A stretch of 64,000 bases of DNA, taken from Candidatus Zixiibacteriota bacterium (GTDB lineage: Bacteria; Zixibacteria; MSB-5A5; GN15; FEB-12). The notes under the pieces are model-generated. The model was not told the DNA's origin. It worked only from the letters and a program-made list of their open reading frames with translations, and ran no database searches. The DNA is taken from contig JAVEYB010000002.1 of assembly GCA_034003725.1 (NCBI GenBank), positions 62,001 to 126,000 of the forward strand. The letters run 5' to 3'. Made by a program: the position numbers and the translations under genes. Positions 35,546 to 42,505 of this stretch are shown here, in pieces; within the stretch, counting starts at the first letter, position 1; every line of letters begins with the position of its first letter.

Positions 35546-36547
35546 ATGACAGATTGGGAGAACACCGCAGGGAAGATGGCTCACAAACGTGCCTTCGCCG
35601 GTATCGACATCGGCGCAACGAATATCAAATACGGTCTCGTTGACCCCGACGGAAAGGTCATTTTTCGCGAGCAGCGCCCGACCGTCGCGGAAAAGGGTCC
35701 TGAGGCCCTCATGCATCTCGTTACGAACATCGCCGAACGACTGTTGCTTTTTGCGGCGGAGGATGAATATGACGTTCGGTGGCTGGGGGTCGGGACACCC
35801 GGGGCGGTCGATGTTCGTACCGGAAAAGTCATCGGCCCGAGTCCGAACATCGCCGGCTGGCAGGGTACTGAAATCGGACGTACTCTGACCGATCGATTGA
35901 ACCTTCCGGTCTGGGTCGATAACGACGTAAATGCCATGGCCATGGCCGAAGCTCGGTTCGGGGCCGCGGTCGGATTCAAGTCCGTGGTGTGCGTTGCCAT
36001 CGGAACTGGTGTGGGCGGCGGGCTCATCCTCAATGGCCAACTCTGGCGCGGCGCGGGTTACTCGGCCGGTGAACTTGGACATATGTCCATCAAGTTTGAT
36101 GGTCCCCGGTGTCATGGAGATATGAACGGCTGTATCGAGTCCTATTGTTGTTCCGCAGCGATACTGGCCCGTGCCCGCGCACGTCTGGCGCACGGGTTGA
36201 CACCCGTATTCGAGGAGATTCTGCAGGGTTCGTTGGAGAGTCTCAATATCAAGCGGTTGTTTGCGGCCGCCCGTAAAGGGGACGAGGTAGCATCGGAGAT
36301 CATCACCGAGACTGCGGATCTTCTTGCCGTGGGATTGGCCGGAATTGTGAACCTTCTCAATCCTGAGATCGTAATAGTGGGGGGAGGGATTGCCGATGGC
36401 GGCGCAGGCTTCGTCGAAGCGGTTTCCGCCGGTATACGCAAACGGGCCTTCGACAGCGCGACCCGCGAGTTGCGTGTCTCCAAGGCGACACTGGGCAACG
36501 ACGCCGGCTTCATTGGCGCCGCAATACTCGGGGATTCTCTCCGGTAA
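35546..36547 (+). CDS. ROK-family sugar kinase
   Basis: 333 residues. FAGIDIGATNIKYGLVDPDG is the ATP-binding phosphate-1 motif, GVGTPGAVD and WVDNDVNAMAMAEARFG hold the catalytic aspartate region, and GTGVGGGLILNGQLWRG the adenosine-binding part. The ROK zinc signature CxCGxxGC is altered to CHGDMNGC (one cysteine replaced by glycine), so the zinc site may be lost. Probably a glucokinase or related hexokinase. The start may be ATG 35546 or 35576; both are in frame and neither has a strong ribosome-binding site. Confidence 0.88.
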   Translation: MTDWENTAGKMAHKRAFAGIDIGATNIKYGLVDPDGKVIFREQRPTVAEKGPEALMHLVTNIAERLLLFAAEDEYDVRWLGVGTPGAVDVRTGKVIGPSPNIAGWQGTEIGRTLTDRLNLPVWVDNDVNAMAMAEARFGAAVGFKSVVCVAIGTGVGGGLILNGQLWRGAGYSAGELGHMSIKFDGPRCHGDMNGCIESYCCSAAILARARARLAHGLTPVFEEILQGSLESLNIKRLFAAARKGDEVASEIITETADLLAVGLAGIVNLLNPEIVIVGGGIADGGAGFVEAVSAGIRKRAFDSATRELRVSKATLGNDAGFIGAAILGDSLR

Positions 36548-36565
36548 ACTGTAGAGGGATGAAGT

Positions 36566-36940
36566 ATGTCCGATCATAGCGCGCGCGGGCCGATCGCGTT
36601 TGAAATCACCAAGTGGTATGGTTACGTGATTGCCGCGATGTTTATTCTGTACGGCGGAGTGAAGATCATTCTCGGCTTTCTCGACCACACCTATGACGGT
36701 CTGTTAAGCTGGATCGTTTTTCTGCTGGTCGGGGTAGTGATAGTCGCGATTGCGACGGCTTTTCGTGACCAGAAGCGATGGGGCTGGACCGGCATGGTGG
36801 TGATCACGGGACTGATGATTCTGGGGTCGGCGGTCAACCTCGCCCAGGTTCTGAACTGGGTACTGCTCGCGACGGCCATGGCGGTGATGGTGTTGTTGAT
36901 GTCGCCGGCAACCAGGCAGCATGTGACCGGTCGGCAGTAG
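36566..36940 (+). CDS. Small four-helix membrane protein
   Basis: 124 residues with four hydrophobic segments, about 17-36, 46-66, 76-90 and 98-112 (WYGYVIAAMFILYGGVKIIL, LSWIVFLLVGVVIVAIATAF, and two more). Short charged loops separate them. I do not recognise a family. It begins 18 bases after the ROK gene and is likely cotranscribed. Confidence 0.7.
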   Translation: MSDHSARGPIAFEITKWYGYVIAAMFILYGGVKIILGFLDHTYDGLLSWIVFLLVGVVIVAIATAFRDQKRWGWTGMVVITGLMILGSAVNLAQVLNWVLLATAMAVMVLLMSPATRQHVTGRQ

Positions 36941-36949
36941 TTTTTTCGA

Positions 36950-36977
36950 TTGACTTCCAGTGAAATCCGGCTAAATT
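36950..36977 (+). promoter_or_regulatory. Candidate tRNA-Phe promoter
   Basis: TTGACT (36950-36955) and TAAATT (36972-36977), 16-base spacer, ending 29 bases before the tRNA. Confidence 0.65.
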
Positions 36978-37006
36978 AGCGTTTCCATTGTGCGGTTATC
37001 GAAGTT

Positions 37007-37079
<73 letters not shown>

Positions 37080-37138
37080 CTTTTTTGTTGGCCACGCCTG
37101 CGCAGTCCCCTGAAACGCGGGTGGTGGGAGGGAATTCA

Positions 37139-39415
37139 TTGGAATCATCGTCGATATCCCGCTTCGGTATCGCCCGTTATCGCTGCAGCACGTGGTTGGC
37201 GTTGATTTCGTTGACTGCGACATTCGCGCTTTTCGGTGCTTGCGCCGAAGCCGCAACGCGTGACATAGACATCGATGATGATCCTCTCTTCCTGGTATTT
37301 GATACCGAAATCCTGCACCGGAGCGAACTGCTTGACGACCGCGGCGTGGTGTTTCATCCGATACTGACGTTTCCGCCCCCCGGCTATGATTCCGTTCAGC
37401 AGCGACTAATCATAGCATTTAACGGATCCGGGATCCAGGGAGATCCGTCCATGGTGCTGGTGCGGAACTGGCCGGAGTGGACTATTGCCGATGAGCAACC
37501 TGTCCGACTGCTCCTGTCTGATGTCGCCACTCTAACGGTTCCCGATTCGATTGCACCAACTGCGTGTGGGACCGGGGTCAGAAACGATACGGGATTCGTT
37601 TATCGGTATGTCCCTGACCTGCAATTGTACGAGGAGTACCCCGTTGTCGTCGGTGCAAACCGACTAGGCGAGCCGTGGATTGCCAAGATGCCGATTCTGG
37701 CAGTTGCAGATCTCGATCGTGATGGATACGACGAGCTTATGATCGGTATCTCGGCAGGGCGGTATGGAACGCCGCGCGAGCTTGTGTGTGTAGACTCGAA
37801 ATCGGGTCGGGTACGTTGGCGGTATGGGCTGGCTGCTGCCATTAACGACCAATCGCTGCACGTGTTTTCCGAAGAACCGCGAGTACGGTTCGTCACGATC
37901 TCCCCGGGTCAGGGCTATACCGTCGACGGCTTTTCTGACATGTTCTCCTACTATGTCGCGCTTGACTCCGATGGCCATGAGAGATGTCGAAAGATCGTTG
38001 CGAGGTATCCCGAACCCGGGCTGCTGGCATGGGATAAGGAATCCGATCGTGCTTACCTCTATCACACCCTTCAGCCGACGGACACTATGTCATTGTCTGA
38101 GGAGGAGTCCACCAGTCCGCGAGTGTCACTGATTTCTCCTATCGGCGACGTGAGGATTCAGGCGGCAATAGACATGGAATTGCAGGACATGTGGACATCG
38201 GATTATATCGGGGGCGGTTGTGAGGAACTGTGCGTCATCACAAACTCGGGCCATATCCGGGTTTACGACAGCCTTCTCTCTCCCGTTGCGGGGTCCGGTC
38301 CATCATCGCTGAGCGGCTTTGCCGGCCGAGGGCCTACGTTGCAGGGATATCGCGAAACAGGCGTTCTCAAAGATCAGCGGGGAAGTTCTCTACTGGTCAG
38401 CGAGTCGTTCGACCCGCTTGCCGTTCTGCCGATGGCCGCTTATGTCGCTCTTATACAACAACCGGATGAAAGCAGTGATTCCGCAACGCTAATAGTCGCT
38501 TTCCCGCGTCGACATGGCTCGATAGTGTCTCTGCGGGCGCGGTCGTTTGGGGACTATCTCGTGATTCTCTTCAATAGGTATCGAAACTATTTGATTGCCG
38601 TCTTACTCAGCCTGGGTGTAGGACTAGTAATCGTGAATTACTACCGCATACGGACGCGCCGCAATCTGGATACGATATCGACACAGAAAGAAGAGCTGGA
38701 GGCGGCTCACCGTGCCCTGCGCGAAGCGCAGGAACAGATAGTCGCCGCTGAGAAGTATCGGCAGGCGAAAGACATTGCGGGTGGATTAGCACACGAGATC
38801 CGGAACGCTCTTTTCCCGGCACGCGGACTGCTTTCTCGCTTGAAGAAGGAACAACTCGGGCCGGGGATCGGCGAGTTTGTGGCGGATATCGAGCGATCGG
38901 TCGTCCGGGCGGTCGATGTCACGACGTGGATATCCAGGTATACTACTCTTGACTCAGGGCACGCACCTTCCCTCGTTCGGATCGAGCGCATTGTGGAACA
39001 GGTATTGCAGTTGCACGGTGCGAAAATAGAATCGTCCGGCGTGAAAGTAAAAACGCACGGAGATAGTGCGGTAACAGTGGAGGCGGACGAGGCGCAGCTA
39101 GTACTGGCCGTGAGCAACCTGGTTGGCAACAGCCTCGATGCGTTGGGCGGGACTAAGGACCCGACTCTGTCGATCGGCTGGAGCCATTCTGAGAGCCACT
39201 GCCGAATTGCTGTCGAGGATAGTGGACCGGGAATCGATCTCGAGATCATAGCTCGTGTCTTTGACCCGTTCTTCTCGACAAAACCATCCCAAGGCACCGG
39301 TCTTGGGCTGTGTATTGTCCGCCAGATCGCTACGCTTCACGGCGGTAGTGTCGCTATTGAGAATCGCCCTGAAGGCGGTGTCAGGGCAGAAATAGCGCTT
39401 CCGGCTGAATCCTGA
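37139..39415 (+). CDS. Membrane-bound sensor histidine kinase with large periplasmic domain
   Basis: 758 residues from TTG 37139, chosen because GGAGGG lies six bases upstream; the open frame reaches further back but into the tRNA. An N-terminal hydrophobic segment (STWLALISLTATFALFGACA) precedes a large extracytoplasmic region containing an FG-GAP/VCBS-like repeat (ILAVADLDRDGYDELMIGIS). A transmembrane helix (NYLIAVLLSLGVGLVIVN) and a coiled coil (EELEAAHRALREAQEQIVAA) follow. The dimerisation helix carries the phosphoacceptor His552 in LAHEIRNALFP, and the ATPase domain has the N box VSNLVGNSLDAL, VEDSGPGID and FSTKPSQGTGLGL. No receiver domain or response-regulator gene is adjacent, so its partner is elsewhere. 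Confidence 0.88.
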   Translation: MESSSISRFGIARYRCSTWLALISLTATFALFGACAEAATRDIDIDDDPLFLVFDTEILHRSELLDDRGVVFHPILTFPPPGYDSVQQRLIIAFNGSGIQGDPSMVLVRNWPEWTIADEQPVRLLLSDVATLTVPDSIAPTACGTGVRNDTGFVYRYVPDLQLYEEYPVVVGANRLGEPWIAKMPILAVADLDRDGYDELMIGISAGRYGTPRELVCVDSKSGRVRWRYGLAAAINDQSLHVFSEEPRVRFVTISPGQGYTVDGFSDMFSYYVALDSDGHERCRKIVARYPEPGLLAWDKESDRAYLYHTLQPTDTMSLSEEESTSPRVSLISPIGDVRIQAAIDMELQDMWTSDYIGGGCEELCVITNSGHIRVYDSLLSPVAGSGPSSLSGFAGRGPTLQGYRETGVLKDQRGSSLLVSESFDPLAVLPMAAYVALIQQPDESSDSATLIVAFPRRHGSIVSLRARSFGDYLVILFNRYRNYLIAVLLSLGVGLVIVNYYRIRTRRNLDTISTQKEELEAAHRALREAQEQIVAAEKYRQAKDIAGGLAHEIRNALFPARGLLSRLKKEQLGPGIGEFVADIERSVVRAVDVTTWISRYTTLDSGHAPSLVRIERIVEQVLQLHGAKIESSGVKVKTHGDSAVTVEADEAQLVLAVSNLVGNSLDALGGTKDPTLSIGWSHSESHCRIAVEDSGPGIDLEIIARVFDPFFSTKPSQGTGLGLCIVRQIATLHGGSVAIENRPEGGVRAEIALPAES

Positions 39416-39545
39416 ACGGCTTCGCCGGGCGGCTGGCTGGGCCGGCTAATACGTGAAGAGTTCCGACGGCCTAAACCTGGCGTGTCCGACAGCCGATACC
39501 CACTGTAGAATTGACACTGAACCATTTCGGCATCAGGAGCGTGCC

Positions 39546-39962
39546 ATGGCTTTCATCGACTGGAACGATTCCTACAATACATACATCCCTGACATGGATC
39601 AGCAGCATCAGGGTCTGGTCCGGCTGATAAACCAGCTGCACGAGTCGATTGAGGCCGGGCACGACCGCGAAGCGGTTGGCGGTGTGATTCGGTCTCTTGT
39701 TGACTACACTATCTTCCACTTCCGTGAAGAAGAAAGCCTTATGTGTCAATTCGCTCCCTCGATGCACGAGCATCATAGCGCGTTTCACGCGGCCTTTGCG
39801 GAATGGATCAGCGATCAGCTCGTGAAGTGGGGGATGGGGGAAGAGGTTGAAGCCGGGTACCTGCTGGAGTATCTGCGCTGGTGGCTGCTGGATCACATCG
39901 CGTGCGAGGATGTGGCGATGGCCCGAGCAATTATGAAGGTGCCGGCAGCAATCCTGAAGTAA
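39546..39962 (+). CDS. Bacteriohemerythrin
   Basis: 138 residues from ATG 39546 (GGAG upstream). The di-iron ligands are in the canonical order: His in DQQHQGLVRLINQLH, His and Glu in FHFREEESLM, two His in MHEHHSAFH, and His and Asp in LLDHIACED. It binds O2 reversibly and is thought to buffer or deliver oxygen in low-oxygen habitats. It stands 130 bases after the histidine kinase gene, which could reflect oxygen-related signalling. Confidence 0.93.
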   Translation: MAFIDWNDSYNTYIPDMDQQHQGLVRLINQLHESIEAGHDREAVGGVIRSLVDYTIFHFREEESLMCQFAPSMHEHHSAFHAAFAEWISDQLVKWGMGEEVEAGYLLEYLRWWLLDHIACEDVAMARAIMKVPAAILK

Positions 39963-39997
39963 GCGCTTCAGTTCCTCGTCATACAGCCTGAAAGTCC

Positions 39998-40025
39998 TTG
40001 ACCGTGCGTACCACAAACGTATATT
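39998..40025 (+). promoter_or_regulatory. Candidate promoter of the second dockerin gene
   Basis: TTGACC (39998-40003) and TATATT (40020-40025) with a 16-base spacer. It would give a leader of about 165 bases. The layout matches the promoter at 18676 of the other dockerin gene. Confidence 0.6.
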
Positions 40026-40198
40026 GTCAATGAACGGCATCGTGGACGAACCACTCGCATATACCTCATTTCGTTACTTGCACCGTTACACAGAAGGCCC
40101 GGAGAAACTCTGAGTTGAACTGCTAACGTCCCCGTCACGTGTTCGCCGCGACGCGTGACTACGTCTGCAACAGTTACCTCACATGGGAGGAAGCGCGT

Positions 40199-41389
40199 AT
40201 GGAGAGGAACCGACGTTGGCGCCGAGTATTCTTGATGATCGCATCGGCAGTAGTCTCTCTGTTGGCAATCGGGGGAGTTTCGGAGGCACAGATCAATGTT
40301 GCCGGTGATATGAATCTCGACAGCATCGACAACAGCATCGCCGACCTGGCCTACTACTACAGCTACTTCGCTTTGGGTCTCGGGGTATTCCCGCCGCTCT
40401 CGATCGAGGCGGTGATCGCCGAGTCGGACGTCAATTGCGATGGTTCGACTCTGACGGTGCCTGATATGGTCAAGATGTGCCAGATCATGCTCGGCAACGC
40501 CCAGCCGTGTACGCTGAATGTCGCCTCGTCGAGGCTGCTGTCTTCGACCGTAAGCCGGGGAATGGACGCTAACTTCACCGTTTCGATAGAGAAGTGGAGT
40601 CAATCCGTGTCCGATGACTTTCGGGTGCTCGTGCGGCTGAACCAGCAGGCCAAAGAGGTGAACGGATACCAGTTCAATATCCGCTGGGATCCGGCAGGAA
40701 TAGAGTTGCTCGATGTCGTTCCCGGATCGCCGTATCTGGTCGACTGGCAGGTCGTCGGATACCAGGAGGTTTTCGGGGGGGCAACGAGGCGCGAGGTCCG
40801 CATAGTCGGTTACCCCTGGGAAAGCGGCTCCGGTACCGCCGACCTGAGCAATTGGAGTTCGGCCGTTCTTGTGGAGCTTCGCTTCCAGATCACCGATCCG
40901 GAGACATCGTTTTCCAAACCATTCCAGTTTCGCTGGGGGCCGTGCGGCGACAATTCCCTGGCCGTCCTGGACTGGCAGGGGACGGCTTTTGAGACGCCGG
41001 AGTACCTTGCTGTTTCAAGCCAGGTATACGACTATGATGGCTCAGATATCACCGGGCAGGACGGCGGGGGGGTGCATGACTTCTGCCTGAGCTCCGACAC
41101 TCTCGCTCCGAGGCGGGAGATCATTTTCCACAACACGTTGATCGAATTCGAGGCGCTATGTTGTGAGACGACCGGCGATTACAACAGCGACGGAACTACC
41201 GATCTGTCTGACCTGATCGGGTTCGTCAATTACCTGTTTCTCGGCGGCGTCCCACCGGTGTGTCCGGCGTCGGTCAACATCAATGGTGATCCCGGCTGCG
41301 CCGTTGATTTAACCGATCTCATTAGTCTGGTCAGCTACCTGTTTACCGGAGGCGCGACACCGGCGCCGTGTATGGAGCAGTGTATGTAG
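40199..41389 (+). CDS. Secreted protein with cohesin-like and dockerin modules
   Basis: 396 residues from ATG 40199, preceded by GGAGG. The signal peptide is about 1-30 (FLMIASAVVSLLAIGGVSEA). A dockerin-like pair follows directly (about 34-95, VAGDMNLDSIDNSIADL and ESDVNCDGSTLTVPDM), then a cohesin-like beta sandwich (KEVNGYQFNIRWDPAGIELL) and a C-terminal dockerin pair (about 322-390, TGDYNSDGTTDLSDLI and NINGDPGCAVDLTDLISLV). No enzymatic domain is seen. It is probably an extracellular structural or assembly protein, with the same C-terminal repeat style as the papain-type protease at 18833. Confidence 0.82.
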   Translation: MERNRRWRRVFLMIASAVVSLLAIGGVSEAQINVAGDMNLDSIDNSIADLAYYYSYFALGLGVFPPLSIEAVIAESDVNCDGSTLTVPDMVKMCQIMLGNAQPCTLNVASSRLLSSTVSRGMDANFTVSIEKWSQSVSDDFRVLVRLNQQAKEVNGYQFNIRWDPAGIELLDVVPGSPYLVDWQVVGYQEVFGGATRREVRIVGYPWESGSGTADLSNWSSAVLVELRFQITDPETSFSKPFQFRWGPCGDNSLAVLDWQGTAFETPEYLAVSSQVYDYDGSDITGQDGGGVHDFCLSSDTLAPRREIIFHNTLIEFEALCCETTGDYNSDGTTDLSDLIGFVNYLFLGGVPPVCPASVNINGDPGCAVDLTDLISLVSYLFTGGATPAPCMEQCM

Positions 41390-41429
41390 CAGGCTTCCGG
41401 TTCTTTCGCAGAATGCCACAATGATGCAG

Positions 41430-41454
41430 GGGCCGCACACAGCGGCCCTTTTTT
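41430..41454 (+). terminator. Rho-independent terminator of the second dockerin gene
   Basis: GGGCCGC (41430-41436) and GCGGCCC (41442-41448) enclose a five-base loop, followed by six T. Confidence 0.9.
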
Positions 41455-41563
41455 CATGATGTTTGTCGCAGGGAGTTTGAAACTCTCGCGAAACAAATGG
41501 CAAGGCCCTTGCAGTCCGGTCGGGGCAGTGATACTCACATGTCGATCGTAGAGTCGTCGACTT

Positions 41564-41998
41564 GTGAGTGAATTCAGAACACCCGCCTATACGAGTCGGT
41601 CCGATATCCCAGGGTTCTGCCGCAGACTGATCAGGGCGAAGGCGGTCGTCATGGCGACCGGCGGATGCGGGCGGCTGCATATCCAGGGTTTCATGACTAC
41701 AAACCACCACGGTGCGACCGCCGACGGCATCGTGCTCGGGTACCGTGCGGGCGTACCGGTTTGTTTTCTTCATACGGTCCAGTACCACCCCACGGGGATT
41801 GTCTTCCCGGAGCAGGCGGAAGGCATTCTTATCACGGAGAAGTTCCGTGGATGGGGCGCCAATCTCGTCGATATCGAGGGCAACCAGTTCGTCAACGAAG
41901 CGGATGGCCGGGTTGCTCCGATGCTTCTTGCGGATTGCACCGACCCACGGATTCGCGAGCGTCAGCTTACGGCACACTACGTGGGGACGCTTCGGTAA
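41564..41998 (+). pseudogene. Fumarate reductase/succinate dehydrogenase flavoprotein, internal fragment
   Basis: 144 codons. From about 41633, AKAVVMATGGCGRLHIQGF, TTNHHGATADGIVLGYRAG, VQYHPTGIVFPEQ and ILITEKFRGWGANLV match the middle of the FAD-dependent SdhA/FrdA family. The N-terminal FAD-binding GxGxxG and the C-terminal half are absent, and 10-20 kb on either side holds no iron-sulfur or anchor subunit. The fragment keeps its frame up to GNQFVNEADGR and then diverges, so it is a truncated remnant. Confidence 0.8.
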
Positions 41999-42505
41999 GC
42001 GAGTTTGCATCCGATTCAACCGTGCTCTCGGACGGGTCGTCTGACCGCACAGTTTCTTTATGTCTTCGGCTCCCAGGATGAAGGTGACGGCAGGTCTGAA
42101 GACAGACCGTCGTCACACAAACGGTGCAAGCAACTTTTTCGTTGTACAAGTGTGGCGCTCTGCGCGTTATGCGGAAATGGGTTTGTTTTGCTATTTTTAT
42201 GGGGACCCCATTCTTTTCCTTTCCCCGATCATGATTTCGGGCAGGGGAATAACCGCTTTTTGAGCGGACTTTTGGCAACCGGTCGCGATACTGAAGTGCC
42301 ATCATTTTTGCGCTCCGTGTGAGTGGAGTGTTTACTAAGGGGGGCCGGGCATTTTTTCCATCGAGGTGGTAGGGAAAGTGTGGGTCGCGTGGTGCACGAG
42401 GACGGGAGCCACGCACGGACTAACGATGGAGAGACGATGTGCGAGTCATTCCGAGTGTACCGTTTCAGCAGAAAGTGGACACGGCTGGGTATTTGTTAAG
42501 ACTCT
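41999..42505. other. Gene-free stretch with dispersed repeats
   Basis: No gene is seen. It holds copy B of the 40-base dispersed repeat (42173-42217), a short hairpin CCGCTTTTTGAGCGG at 42251-42265, and at 42404-42418 the sequence GGGAGCCACGCACGG that recurs at 45973. Sequence composition is lower in GC than the housekeeping genes. Confidence 0.55.
42173..42217 (+). repeat. Dispersed 40-base repeat, copy B
   Basis: GGAAATGGGTTTGTTTTG, then CTATTTTTAT and GGGGACCCCATT. It is the counterpart of the copy at 17712-17755 on the other strand, differing at only a handful of positions over about 40 bases. Confidence 0.7.

Noticed and set aside
35504-36688. 394-codon minus-strand frame opposite the ROK gene
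   Set aside because: The plus strand encodes a clear ROK kinase; the minus frame has no recognisable motif and no ribosome-binding site.
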